From Acidimicrobiales bacterium (GTDB lineage Bacteria > Actinomycetota > Acidimicrobiia > Acidimicrobiales > VFJN01), in NCBI GenBank assembly GCA_035316325.1, contig DATHJB010000168.1, positions 1 to 42,878 of the forward strand: DNA of 42,878 nt, read 5' to 3'. The position numbers and the translations under genes are program-made. A model generated the notes under the pieces. That model did no database searches, was not told where the DNA came from, and saw only the letters and a program-made list of their open reading frames with translations. Shown here piece after piece: positions 25,238 through 33,336 of this stretch. Position 1 is the first letter of the stretch, and each line of letters starts with the position of its first letter.

Positions 25238-26476
25238 ATGTCGACCATTCCTGAGCTGGGGCGCCGAGCCAAGGCCGCCGGGCGGGTGCTGGCCACCGCG
25301 TCGACCGAGGCCAAGGACGCCGCCCTGCTCGGGGCCGCCGACCTGCTGGTGGAGCGCACCGCGGACCTGCTCCGAGCGAACGCCGAGGACGTCGCCCGGG
25401 AGGAGGGCGCGGGCGTCAGCCCCACCGTCGTCGACCGCCTGCGGCTGACCGCGGCCCGGGTGGAGGGGATGGCCGGCGGTCTGCGCCAGGTGGCCGCCCT
25501 GCCCGACCCCGTGGGTGGCATCACCGAGGGCTGGACGCGCCCCAACGGCCTGCGCATCCACAAGGTGCGGGTGCCGCTGGGCGTGGTGGCGATCATCTAC
25601 GAGAACCGCCCCAACGTCACCAGCGACGCCTTCGGCCTGTGCCTCAAGTCGGGCAACGCCGCGTTCCTGCGGGGCTCGTCGGGGGCGATCCGGTCGAACA
25701 TGGCCATCGCCGGGGTGCTGCGGGAGGCGCTCGCCAAGGCGGGCCTGCCGGAGGACGCCCTGGTGCTGGTGGAGGACACGTCCCGCGAGGCGGCGGTCGA
25801 GTTCATGCGCCAGCGCGACAGCATCGACTGCCTCATCCCCCGGGGCGGCCCGTCGCTGATCAGCTCGATCCTCGACAACGCCACCGTCCCCTACGTGATC
25901 GACGGCGACGGCAACTGCCACGTGTACGTCGACGCCGCGGCGGACCTGGGCATGGCGCTCGACATCCTCGACAACGCCAAGACGCAGCGGCCCTCGGTGT
26001 GCAACGCCGCCGAGACGGCGCTGGTCCACGAGGCGGTCGCCGAGGCGTTCCTGCCGCGGCTCGCCGAGCGGCTCGACGGCGTCGAGCTGGTGGGCGACGA
26101 GCGGGTCGCCGCGGCGCTGGGCGTGCCGCTCGCCACCGAGGACGATTGGGCGCACGAGTTCCTGGCGCTCAAGCTGGCGGTGCGGGTGGTGCCGTCGCTC
26201 GACGCCGCGGTCGACCACGTGGCCCGCTACGGCTCGGGTCACTCGGAGGCCATCGTCACCGGCGACCTGGCCGCCGCCGAGCGCTGGACCGACGAGGTCG
26301 ACGCCGCCGCGGTGCTGGTCAACGCCTCCACCCGGTTCGTCGACGGCGAGGAGTTCGGCTTCGGCGCCGAGATCGGGATCTCCACCCAGAAGCTCCACGC
26401 CCGCGGCCCGATGGGCCTCCGCGAGCTGACCACCGAGAAGTACGTGGTCCACGGCACCGGCCAGGTCCGCCCCTAG
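25238..26476 (+). CDS. proA: Glutamate-5-semialdehyde dehydrogenase (gamma-glutamyl phosphate reductase)
   Basis: A 412-residue NADPH-dependent enzyme that reduces the gamma-glutamyl phosphate made by ProB, in proline synthesis. Family landmarks: VPLGVVAIIYENRPNVTSDA, CLKSGNAAFLRGSSGAIRSN, IDCLIPRGGPSLI, the catalytic Cys255 in KTQRPSVCNAAET, and the C-terminal RFVDGEEFGFGAEIGISTQK. An ATG at 25229 would add three residues; 25238 is favoured by the TACCAT box seven bases before it and the lack of a ribosome binding site. In many bacteria proA abuts proB; here about 16 kb with 13 genes separates them. Confidence 0.95.
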   Translation: MSTIPELGRRAKAAGRVLATASTEAKDAALLGAADLLVERTADLLRANAEDVAREEGAGVSPTVVDRLRLTAARVEGMAGGLRQVAALPDPVGGITEGWTRPNGLRIHKVRVPLGVVAIIYENRPNVTSDAFGLCLKSGNAAFLRGSSGAIRSNMAIAGVLREALAKAGLPEDALVLVEDTSREAAVEFMRQRDSIDCLIPRGGPSLISSILDNATVPYVIDGDGNCHVYVDAAADLGMALDILDNAKTQRPSVCNAAETALVHEAVAEAFLPRLAERLDGVELVGDERVAAALGVPLATEDDWAHEFLALKLAVRVVPSLDAAVDHVARYGSGHSEAIVTGDLAAAERWTDEVDAAAVLVNASTRFVDGEEFGFGAEIGISTQKLHARGPMGLRELTTEKYVVHGTGQVRP

Positions 26477-26495
26477 CTGCCGCCCCACCGAGCGG

Positions 26496-27044
26496 TTAGG
26501 GCTTCCGGCCCAGGAAGGCGAGCATCCGGGTCTGGACGTCGGCGTCCGGGGGCACCGGCACTTCGGGGCCGATGGCGCCCGACGACCGCATCATGTCGCC
26601 CAGAGCCGAGGCCCGGTCGAGGATCCGCTGGGCGTCGCCGGGGTCGATCGTCTCGTCGACGCCGGCGGCGCGAGCCAGGTCCCAGCCGTGGACGACCAGG
26701 TCGAAGTTGAGGAACCCGTCGACCCCTTCGTCCCAGCGGGTGGGGCCGCGGAAGCCCTCGTACTCCGCGCCGGCCCGCTCGGGGTCGTCCAGGTCGGCCT
26801 GGATCACGGCGCTCGCGGCCTTCCAGGCACCCGACGGGTCGTCGTCGACCGAGGGGATGTCGCCCAGCTCGCGCCCCACGAAGCCGAGGAACAACCCCTG
26901 GGTGTCGACCACGTGGCGGACCAGCTCACGGGTGGTCCAACCGTCGCACGGCGACGGGCCGTCCCAGCGGTCGGCGGGCACGGCGTCGACCTTGGCGGCG
27001 AACTCGGACGAGAGGCGGCGGTAGCGGTCGGCGATCTCACTCAT
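26496..27044 (-). CDS. TIGR03086 family metal-binding protein (DinB/mycothiol-type fold)
   Basis: A 182-residue protein beginning YRRLSSEFAAKVDAVPADRW and containing SPCDGWTTRELVRHVVDTQG, which is the conserved opening of the family. The later histidine is in FDLVVHGWDLARAAG. The histidines suggest the DinB-like metal site. Members resemble mycothiol-dependent maleylpyruvate isomerase; the actual substrate is unknown. The presence of the family fits an actinobacterium using mycothiol. It is divergent from the AraC-type regulator across 63 bases, so that regulator may control it. Confidence 0.88.
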   Translation of the reverse strand: MSEIADRYRRLSSEFAAKVDAVPADRWDGPSPCDGWTTRELVRHVVDTQGLFLGFVGRELGDIPSVDDDPSGAWKAASAVIQADLDDPERAGAEYEGFRGPTRWDEGVDGFLNFDLVVHGWDLARAAGVDETIDPGDAQRILDRASALGDMMRSSGAIGPEVPVPPDADVQTRMLAFLGRKP

Positions 27045-27094
27045 ACGAGAAGGTTGCCCGTTCCTGCCACGCACAGTCTTGAAGGAACACGACA

Positions 27095-27100
27095 TAGCCT
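27095..27100 (+). promoter_or_regulatory. -10 box of the AraC-type regulator gene
   Basis: TAGCCT lies seven bases before the GTG at 27108, again the leaderless spacing. A TTGAAG at 27079-27084 is too close to be a normal -35. Confidence 0.3.
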
Positions 27101-27107
27101 GCGGTCC

Positions 27108-27914
27108 GTGGCCCCACCGGTCTCCGAGAGCACCCGCGGGATCATCGACCCCATGCGGGCCCGCACCCGCTTCGACCACCAGCGCTTCGACCCGTCGCCC
27201 CGGGTGGCCCGCTTCGTCACCTGGTACGCCGCGCTGAGCTGGGACCTGGGCGCCGACGTCCACGACCAGCAGATCCTCAGCCACCCGGTGGCGAACCTGG
27301 TGTTCGGGCCCGAGGTGGTCAACGTCACCGGGCCGTGCCACACCCGGGTCACCCGCCGCCTGGAGGGGCGCAGCTGGGCGCTCGGCGTGATGTTCCGCCC
27401 CGCCGGGTTCCGCCCGCTGCTCGACGGCCCGCTCACCGGGCTCACCGACCGCACGCAGCCGGCGGGCGACGTGCTCGGCGCCCCGGTCGACGCCGTGCAG
27501 CGCCAGGTGGCGGCCACCGACGAGTGGTCGGCGCGGATCGCCCTGGTCGACGCCTACCTGGACGCCCGGCTGCCCGACGAGCTGCAGCCCTCCGAGGCGA
27601 CCACCTCGATCGTCGAGCGCATCGCCGCCGACCGCACGTTGTTGCGGGTCGACCACCTCGCGGCCGAGTGCGACACCGGCGTCCGCCGGCTGCAGCGCCG
27701 CTTCGCCGACCACGTGGGCGTGAGCCCCAAGTGGGTGATCCAGCGCTACCGGCTGCACGAGGCGGCCGAGACGGCGGCGGCGGGCGGCGACATCGACTGG
27801 GCGCAGCTCGCGGCCGACCTCGGCTACAGCGACCAGGCCCATCTGGTGCGCAGCTTCACCCGCGCCATCGGCGTCCCACCCGACCGTTACGCCCGTGAGA
27901 ACACTCGTGGGTAG
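27108..27914 (+). CDS. AraC-family transcriptional regulator
   Basis: A 268-residue DNA-binding protein. The N-terminal half (~20-150) matches the DUF6597-type sensor seen in this subgroup (WDLGADVHDQQILSHPVANL, GVMFRPAGFRPLLDGPLTGL). The C-terminal ~100 residues hold the two helix-turn-helix motifs: LRVDHLAAECDTGVRRLQRR then FADHVGVSPKWVIQRYRLHE, and AQLAADLGYSDQAHLVRSFT with RAIGVPPDRYARE. GTG 27108 follows a TAGCCT box by seven bases; ATG 27153 is a later alternative. The divergent TIGR03086 gene is the obvious candidate target, which is inference. Confidence 0.9.
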   Translation: MAPPVSESTRGIIDPMRARTRFDHQRFDPSPRVARFVTWYAALSWDLGADVHDQQILSHPVANLVFGPEVVNVTGPCHTRVTRRLEGRSWALGVMFRPAGFRPLLDGPLTGLTDRTQPAGDVLGAPVDAVQRQVAATDEWSARIALVDAYLDARLPDELQPSEATTSIVERIAADRTLLRVDHLAAECDTGVRRLQRRFADHVGVSPKWVIQRYRLHEAAETAAAGGDIDWAQLAADLGYSDQAHLVRSFTRAIGVPPDRYARENTRG

Positions 27915-27926
27915 ACGTTCCAAAGA

Positions 27927-27957
27927 TTGACCCTGCGGTCAAGTCGGCCGGTAACCT
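27927..27957 (+). promoter_or_regulatory. Promoter of the MoxR-vWA operon, leaderless
   Basis: TTGACC (27927-27932) and TAACCT (27952-27957) are separated by 19 bases, and the ATG of the MoxR gene follows after six bases. The match to -35/-10 consensus is the best in the window. Transcription should start at or next to the A of the ATG, giving a leaderless mRNA. Confidence 0.55.
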
Positions 27958-27963
27958 GGCCCG

Positions 27964-28902
27964 ATGGAGTCGCAGGCGTACCGTTTCGAGTCCGTCCCCG
28001 CCGTGCGCGAGTCGCTGCGCAAGGTCGACTACCTGGCGGACGAGGGCATCGCCGGCGTGGTCTACCTCGCCGATCGCCTCGGCAAGCCGGTCCTGGTCGA
28101 GGGCCCGGCCGGCACCGGCAAGACCCAGCTGGCCAAGTCGGTGGCCGACATGACCGGGTCCCGCCTCATCCGCCTGCAGTGCTACGAGGGCCTCGACGAG
28201 TCGAAGGCGCTCTACGAGTGGAACTACAAGAAGCAGCTCCTCCGCATCCAGGCCGAGCGCAACGACGGCGCCTCCTGGGCCGAGATCGAGGACGACATCT
28301 TCTCCGAGGAGTTCCTGCTCACCCGGCCGCTGCTGGAGGCCATCCGCGCCGAGGAGCCGGTGGTGCTGCTGATCGACGAGGTCGACCGGGTCGAGGTCGA
28401 GACCGAGGCGCTGCTCCTGGAGATCCTCTCCGACTACCAGGTGTCGATCCCGGAGCTGGGCACGGTCGTCGCCACCCAGATCCCGCTGGTGTTCCTCACC
28501 TCGAACAACACCCGTGAGCTGTCCGAGGCCCTCAAGCGCCGCTGCCTCTTCCTCCACGTCGACTACCCCGACCTGGAGCGCGAGCGTCAGATCGTCCTCG
28601 CCAAGGTGCCCGACATCACCGAGGGCCTGGCCGAGCAGGTCGCCCGCATCGTCCGCTCGATCCGCCAGCTGGAGCTGAAGAAGCCGCCGTCGGTGTCGGA
28701 GACCATCGACTGGGCCCGGACGCTGCTGCTGCTCGGGGTCGAGAAGGTCGACGCCGAGGTCGCCACCAGCACCGCCAACATCCTGCTCAAGTACCAGACC
28801 GACATCGCCAAGGCGGTCAAGGAGCTGGCTCAGGACGACTCGCTCGGCGGCGAGGGCGCGGCGTCGGGAGCTCCCGGCAAGCCCTGGCAACGGACCTCTT
28901 GA
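27964..28902 (+). CDS. MoxR-family AAA+ ATPase
   Basis: A 312-residue ATPase. Walker A is at 47-54 (GPAGTGKT), Walker B is VVLLIDEVDRVEVETEALLL, and sensor 1 lies in VFLTSNNTRELSEALKRRCL. MoxR proteins act as chaperones for the assembly or metal loading of enzymes and usually pair with a vWA-domain protein. The partner is immediately downstream: its ATG overlaps this gene's stop. No carbon-monoxide dehydrogenase or other obvious client enzyme is in the window. A leaderless promoter precedes the ATG. Confidence 0.92.
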   Translation: MESQAYRFESVPAVRESLRKVDYLADEGIAGVVYLADRLGKPVLVEGPAGTGKTQLAKSVADMTGSRLIRLQCYEGLDESKALYEWNYKKQLLRIQAERNDGASWAEIEDDIFSEEFLLTRPLLEAIRAEEPVVLLIDEVDRVEVETEALLLEILSDYQVSIPELGTVVATQIPLVFLTSNNTRELSEALKRRCLFLHVDYPDLERERQIVLAKVPDITEGLAEQVARIVRSIRQLELKKPPSVSETIDWARTLLLLGVEKVDAEVATSTANILLKYQTDIAKAVKELAQDDSLGGEGAASGAPGKPWQRTS

Positions 28903-30413
28903 TGGCCGGAAGCGGCATCGCCGGCAACGGCGCCGCCCTCACACGCGAGGCGATGGGGGCGGGGGTCGCGCTCACCGAGCTGCTGTCGGGCTTCATCTCC
29001 GAGCTGCGCACCGCCGGCCTGCCGGTGAGCCTCACCGAGAACCTCGACGCGATGGAGGCGGTGAAGCACATCCCCATCGAGGACCGCGAGGCCTTCAAGT
29101 ACGCGCTCGCCGCGACCCTGGTGAAGAACGCCTCGCACTGGCGGGTGTTCGAGACGGTCTTCGAGGTGTACTTCTCGCTGCGGGGCAAGGACTTCGCCCT
29201 GAACGACGAGCAGGCCGGGGGCATGCCCGACCTCGACGAGCTGCTCGGCGAGCTGGCCGACCAGCAGCGGGGCGACCAGCCGGGCGGCAACGGCTCGGGC
29301 GACATGATGACGCCCGAGGAGCTGGCGGAGATGCTCTACCGGGCGCTCCAGCAGGGCAACGAGGCGATGCTCCAGGCCCTGGCCCGCCAGGCCGTGCGGC
29401 GCTACGCCGGCATGGAGCCGGGTCGCCCGGTCGGCGGCACCTACTACCTGTACCGCACGCTGCGGAACCTCGACCTCGACGGCCTGCTCGACAAGCTCAT
29501 GCAGGAGGCCCGCGAGGGCGCCGACGACCAGCTCTCCCCGCTGGAGGAGCGCCTCGAGCGCGACGAGTACGAGTCGCGCATCGACAAGCTCCGCAAGCAG
29601 ATCGAGGCCGAGATCCGTCGCCGCCTCGTGGCCGACCGCGGCGTCGACGCCATGGCCCGCACGCTGCGCAAGCCGCTGCCCGAGGACGTCGACTTCATGC
29701 ACGCCAGCCGCGAGGAGATGGCGTCGCTGCGCAAGGCGATCTACCCGCTGACCCGCAAGCTCGCGGTGCGCCTGGCCCGCAAGCGCCGCCACGGCCGCAA
29801 GGGCCCGCTCGACTTCCGGTCGACCATGCGGCACTCGCTCAGCTACGGCGGCGTGCCGGCCGACCCCAAGTTCCGCTACCCGCGCCCGTCGAAGCCGGAG
29901 ATCGTGGTGGTGGCCGACATCTCGGGCTCGGTGGCTGCCTTCGCCCGCTTCACCCTCCACCTCGTCTACGCCATCAGCAACCAGTTCTCGAAGGTGCGGG
30001 CCTTCGTGTTCATCGACGGCATCGACGAGGTCACCCGCCTGTTCGAGGGCACCGAGGACATCGCCGAGGCGGTGCACCGGGTGAACACCGAGGCCGACGT
30101 GATCTGGGTCGACGGCCACTCCGACTACGGCCACGCCTTCGAGGAGTTCTGGAAGCGCTGGGGCCGGGAGATCGGGCCGAAGTCCACCGTGCTGCTCCTG
30201 GGCGACGCCCGCAACAACTACCACGCCTCCCAGTCGTGGGTGCTCAAGGAGATGGAGCACCGGGCCCGCCACCTCTACTGGCTGAACCCGGAGCCGAAGA
30301 GCTACTGGAACACCGGCGACTCGATCATCGGCGAGTACTCCACGTTCTGCGACGGTGTGTTCGAGTGCCGCAACCTGCGCCAGCTGGAAAAGTTCGTCGA
30401 TCATCTCGTATAA
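28902..30413 (+). CDS. CoxE-like von Willebrand A domain protein
   Basis: A 503-residue cytoplasmic protein without a signal peptide. The N-terminal ~120 residues (ELLSGFISELRTAGLPVSLT) resemble CoxE-type proteins. The middle is helical and charged (ELAEMLYRALQQGNEAMLQA, ERDEYESRIDKLRKQIEAEI). The C-terminal vWA domain starts with MIDAS motif DISGSV at 339-344, preceded by FRYPRPSKPEIVVVA. The last MIDAS position is in TVLLLGDARNN. It is expected to work with the MoxR ATPase, whose stop overlaps its ATG. An in-frame TTG at 28899 is less likely. The MoxR/CoxE client here is unknown. Confidence 0.88.
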   Translation: MAGSGIAGNGAALTREAMGAGVALTELLSGFISELRTAGLPVSLTENLDAMEAVKHIPIEDREAFKYALAATLVKNASHWRVFETVFEVYFSLRGKDFALNDEQAGGMPDLDELLGELADQQRGDQPGGNGSGDMMTPEELAEMLYRALQQGNEAMLQALARQAVRRYAGMEPGRPVGGTYYLYRTLRNLDLDGLLDKLMQEAREGADDQLSPLEERLERDEYESRIDKLRKQIEAEIRRRLVADRGVDAMARTLRKPLPEDVDFMHASREEMASLRKAIYPLTRKLAVRLARKRRHGRKGPLDFRSTMRHSLSYGGVPADPKFRYPRPSKPEIVVVADISGSVAAFARFTLHLVYAISNQFSKVRAFVFIDGIDEVTRLFEGTEDIAEAVHRVNTEADVIWVDGHSDYGHAFEEFWKRWGREIGPKSTVLLLGDARNNYHASQSWVLKEMEHRARHLYWLNPEPKSYWNTGDSIIGEYSTFCDGVFECRNLRQLEKFVDHLV

Positions 30414-30452
30414 CGTGCCCCCTCTTGCGGTGGGACGAGCTGGGAGGTCGTG

Positions 30453-31256
30453 ATGAGTGATCCGTGGCAACCGGGAGGTGGGCAGCCGCCGCCGTCGGCA
30501 CCGCCGCCGCCAGGGTCGGGTGGCTTCCCGCAGCAGCCCGGCTACCCGCCGCAGCAGCCGCCGCCGCCCGGGTACCCCTCGCCGCCGGGTGGGTTCCCGC
30601 CTGCGCCGGCCGGTGGGCCGGGGTGGTCGCCGCCGGGCGGCGGCCAGGGCACCGACGGCTTCGCGATCGCCGCGTTGGTGCTCGGCATCCTGTCGTGCAT
30701 CCCACTGGGGATCATCTTCGGGATCATCGCCCTCAACCGCATCGGCCGGTCGGGGCAGAAGGGCCGGGGCCTGGCGATCGGTGGCATCGTCGCCTCGGTG
30801 GTGTGGGGCGCGCTGGTGGTGGGCGCCGTGGCGCTGGGCGGCGACGACGCCGAGCGCGACGACGAGGGCACCATCACCGATGCCGGCTCCGAGGACGTCT
30901 TCGACCTGGGAACGGGTGACTGCATCAACAACCCCACGGAGGAGTCGGAGCTCGAGACCGTCGATGCCGTCCCCTGCACCGAGCCGCACGACGCCGAGGT
31001 GTTCGCCGAGTTCGACATGAGCGCCGCCGGCGACACCTACCCGGGCGTGCCTGCCGCCCAGCAGGAAGCCCAGACGGGCTGCTCCGAGCAGTTCGAGGGC
31101 TTCGTCGGCATGCCTTTCGACGGCACGGCCCTCAACCTGTACTACCTGTATCCCACGCAGGACTCGTGGGACCGGCTCGACGACCGGCAGATCACCTGCC
31201 TCGTGTCCGACCCGGCCGGCCCCACCACCGGCACCCTCGAAGGCGCCGCCCGGTAG
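30453..31256 (+). CDS. DUF4190 membrane protein with septum-formation-type domain
   Basis: A 267-residue protein. The first ~65 residues are Pro/Gly/Gln-rich and disordered (PPQQPPPPGYPSPPGG). Two hydrophobic helices follow (AIAALVLGILSCIPLGIIFG and AIGGIVASVVWGALVVGAVA), the DUF4190 pattern. The outer domain (~135-250) has regularly spaced cysteines (GDCINNP, VPCTEPHDAEVFA, TGCSEQF, ITCLVSD) typical of the Septum_form domain of actinobacteria; the C and EPHDAEV motif is characteristic. Role is unproven, possibly linked to cell division or the envelope. GGGAGG at 30442-30447 lies five bases before ATG 30453; a GTG at 30450 is too close. Confidence 0.85.
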   Translation: MSDPWQPGGGQPPPSAPPPPGSGGFPQQPGYPPQQPPPPGYPSPPGGFPPAPAGGPGWSPPGGGQGTDGFAIAALVLGILSCIPLGIIFGIIALNRIGRSGQKGRGLAIGGIVASVVWGALVVGAVALGGDDAERDDEGTITDAGSEDVFDLGTGDCINNPTEESELETVDAVPCTEPHDAEVFAEFDMSAAGDTYPGVPAAQQEAQTGCSEQFEGFVGMPFDGTALNLYYLYPTQDSWDRLDDRQITCLVSDPAGPTTGTLEGAAR

Positions 31257-31273
31257 CTCGTCAGCGAGGAGGC

Positions 31274-31311
31274 GCGATCGGCGGACAGCGCCAGCTCGGC
31301 CCGCCGATCGC
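31274..31311 (+). terminator. Hairpin after the DUF4190 gene
   Basis: GCGATCGGCGG (31274-31284) pairs perfectly with CCGCCGATCGC (31301-31311) around a 16-base loop, 17 bases after the stop codon. Position and strength suit a factor-independent terminator without a T-tract. Confidence 0.6.
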
Positions 31312-31343
31312 CCTCACCCTCGCCTCAACCGGCTGCAAGACAG

Positions 31344-31379
31344 GACGAGCGCCCCAGCCGTGCCGCTGGAGCGCTCGTC
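31344..31379. repeat. Second hairpin of the gene-free region
   Basis: GACGAGCGC (31344-31352) pairs with GCGCTCGTC (31371-31379), then after a C/A mismatch CCAGC (31354-31358) pairs with GCTGG (31365-31369) around a CGTGCC loop. The 14-pair stem could be a back-up terminator or part of a structured RNA. Confidence 0.5.
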
Positions 31380-31424
31380 GAGTGCCACCCGACCGAGGTT
31401 GCCCTCTTGGGGAGGGTGAGGATC

Positions 31425-31464
31425 CACGCCCCGGGGCCGGCGGGGGGAGCCGACCCGGGGCGTG
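31425..31464. repeat. Third hairpin of the gene-free region
   Basis: CACGCCCCGGG (31425-31435) pairs perfectly with CCCGGGGCGTG (31454-31464), with a G-rich 18-base loop that contains CGGC/GCCG and a run of six G. It may be a terminator for the opposite direction, an RNA element or a protein-binding inverted repeat. Confidence 0.5.
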
Positions 31465-31661
31465 AGAACTTCACTGGCATCACGGTAGGCGCGCGATGTT
31501 GCGCACCTGTCACCTCTGGATCAGGGGAGCGTGGCCAGATTCTGAACGTCGGGTGAACCCGCCCGCCGCAACACGATCGCCCCGGGGCGTACGACGATCC
31601 CACCGTTGAGTGGCCGTGGAGGCGCTCCGCGTTGCGTTCTCGTGACGGCTATGGGCGATCC

Positions 31662-31690
31662 TTGACGCTCGCGTCACGGCTGACCAGCAT
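31662..31690 (+). promoter_or_regulatory. Weak candidate promoter before the GT2 gene
   Basis: TTGACG (31662-31667) is followed after 17 bases by CAGCAT (31685-31690), a poor -10. It lies within the CGTGACG/CGTCACG inverted repeat. The start codon is 37 bases downstream with GGAGGAAGG between. Confidence 0.25.
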
Positions 31691-31727
31691 GTCGAAGTTG
31701 GGTTAGGCGGAGGAAGGCGCGGGGAGC

Positions 31728-33323
31728 ATGGGGCATCGTATTGCCACCGTGAGTGGGCGCGTGGCGGGCGCGCTCGCCTTGGGTGCTGCCCTCGCGCTCG
31801 TCTGGGGAGGCACCGCGGGTGCCACCGATGGGGACGAGCCCTCGGAAGGGACGTTGCTGCCACCCGAGGGCGGCGTTTCGATCGTACCCACCGACCAGGC
31901 GCCGGATCAGCCGGTACCGGCGCCAATCTCGGACGATCCCCAAGAATCCTCGGGCCTGCTCGACCTCGGTGACGTCGGCGCCCTGGAAGCCGTCGGCTGG
32001 GCCTTGGCCGCCCTCGCCTCGCTGGCCGCGACGGGCATCGGCATCACCCGCCTCACCCGGATGCTCTACGTGTGGCGCTCGCCGGCCTCGCTGGCGGCGT
32101 CGGGCTTCGGGCCGGTGAACGGTCACACGTCCACCAGCTTCTCGCTGCTCGTCCCCACGTCCCGCCGCCACCCCGGCGACCTCGACGCCACCCTCGACGG
32201 GTTGGCCCGGCTCGACCACCCGTCCTACGAGGTGGTCGCGGTGGTGGCCTACGACGACATCGCCAACCGCTCCGTGGCGGCCGAGGCGGAGGCCTGCTAC
32301 CCCGGTCGGGTCCGGGTGTTCGTCGACCGCAACCTGCGCCGCGGTCGGGCCGCCAGCCTCAACGCCGCGCTCGACGAGTGCCGTGGCGAGGTGGTCGGGG
32401 TGTTCCAGCCCGGCGACCAGGTGCACCCCCGCCTGCTGCGCCACGTCGACGCCTGTCTCGCCGACCCGGCGGTCGGGGCCGTGCAGGGCGGTGTCCGCCA
32501 CGTCCTGCACGCCCGACGCTGGTTCGCGGCCCGCAGCGTGGTCGACCAGTACTTCTGGTCGCGCAGCCGGCTGCAGTTCCACGCCCACCAGCACTTCACC
32601 CCGCTGGAGCCGACCACGTCGTTCGTGCGGGGCCAGGTGCTCCGCGACGTGGGCGGCTGGGACGAGCGCGGCGTCGACGAGGCCCGCGAGCTGGGCGTCC
32701 GGCTGTCGGTGCTGGGCATCCCGGTGACCGCGGCCTACGACCCCGAGCTGGCGACCCGCACCGCGGCGCCCGCCACGCTGCGCGCCCTGCTCCGCCTGCA
32801 CCACCAGCGCATCCGGGGCTACCTCCAGGTGCTCCGCAAGGGCGTGTGGCGCCGGCTGCCGACCCGGCGGCAGCGCCTGCAGGCCCGGGCGATGCTGGCC
32901 CGCCCGCTGGTGGAGGCGACGACCACCCTGGCCGTGGTGTCGGCGCTCGTCGGCGTTGTCGTCGCCGGCGCCTCCACCGCGGCCGTGGTGCTGGCGGTGC
33001 TCCCGGCGCTGCCGGTGCCGGTGGTCGTCGGCGCCGAGCTGGCGGGCCTCGCCGAGCTGGGCCGACTCGAGGGACACCGCGTGCGGGCCCGCGACCGGCT
33101 GCGGCTCGTGGTCTCCTTCCTGCCCTACGACCTGCTCGTCAGCCTGGCCGCTCTGGCCGCGCTGCCGGGCTTCCTCACGCGGGGCACGGACGCCCGACAG
33201 CCGTCCGTGCCCATCGCGCCCTCCCAGGACCGGCACTCCCGCCTCGACGGCCTGACCGCGGACGTCGTCGACCTCTCCGACCACCGCCCCCAACTCCGCG
33301 CCGTGGGCGACCCCCGGCGATGA
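31728..33323 (+). CDS. Membrane GT2-type glycosyltransferase, atypical
   Basis: A 531-residue protein. It starts with a cleavable-looking signal (GALALGAALALVWGGTAGA, AxA near residue 32), an acidic Pro-rich stretch and a membrane helix (~88-107). A family-2 glycosyltransferase domain spans ~136-370 (FSLLVPTSRRHPGDLDATLD, VRVFVDRNLRRGRAASLNAA). The acidic motif region reads VFQPGDQVHP rather than DxD/DAD, the ED motif region reads DEARELGVRL, and the final QxxRW is HQRIRGYLQV. C-terminal helices lie at ~385-425 and ~465-485. Family GT2 enzymes of this shape make or extend polysaccharides at the membrane; the changed motifs make activity uncertain. GGAGGAAGG is ten bases before the ATG. A GT-C gene follows after 13 bases. 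Confidence 0.82.
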   Translation: MGHRIATVSGRVAGALALGAALALVWGGTAGATDGDEPSEGTLLPPEGGVSIVPTDQAPDQPVPAPISDDPQESSGLLDLGDVGALEAVGWALAALASLAATGIGITRLTRMLYVWRSPASLAASGFGPVNGHTSTSFSLLVPTSRRHPGDLDATLDGLARLDHPSYEVVAVVAYDDIANRSVAAEAEACYPGRVRVFVDRNLRRGRAASLNAALDECRGEVVGVFQPGDQVHPRLLRHVDACLADPAVGAVQGGVRHVLHARRWFAARSVVDQYFWSRSRLQFHAHQHFTPLEPTTSFVRGQVLRDVGGWDERGVDEARELGVRLSVLGIPVTAAYDPELATRTAAPATLRALLRLHHQRIRGYLQVLRKGVWRRLPTRRQRLQARAMLARPLVEATTTLAVVSALVGVVVAGASTAAVVLAVLPALPVPVVVGAELAGLAELGRLEGHRVRARDRLRLVVSFLPYDLLVSLAALAALPGFLTRGTDARQPSVPIAPSQDRHSRLDGLTADVVDLSDHRPQLRAVGDPRR

Positions 33324-33336
33324 GGGGTGGGGACTT

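Larger units (their letters stand above)
31257..31727. other. Gene-free 471-base region with several hairpins
   Basis: No convincing ORF was found on either strand. The first 210 bases hold three strong hairpins, listed separately, plus a small CCCTC/GAGGG stem at 31402-31416. A 12-base palindrome CGCCCCGGGGCG is at 31578-31589 and shares its CCCCGGGGCGT core with the third hairpin. CGTGACG (31641-31647) and CGTCACG (31672-31678) form a further inverted repeat around a possible -35. The region could hold terminators, a structured leader, a small RNA or regulator sites for the surface-glycan genes. Confidence 0.6.

Noticed and set aside
28899-28901. TTG at 28899 as the CoxE-like start
   Set aside because: The next codon is ATG 28902, which overlaps the MoxR stop in the usual TGATG arrangement.
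31325-31603. 92-codon minus-strand ORF in the gene-free region
   Set aside because: No ribosome binding site or domain, and it runs through the hairpins, so coding is unlikely.
31257-31727. Known riboswitch, 6C RNA or c-di-AMP element in the gene-free region
   Set aside because: Hairpin loops do not have the paired six-C loops of 6C RNA, and no conserved riboswitch core was found by eye.
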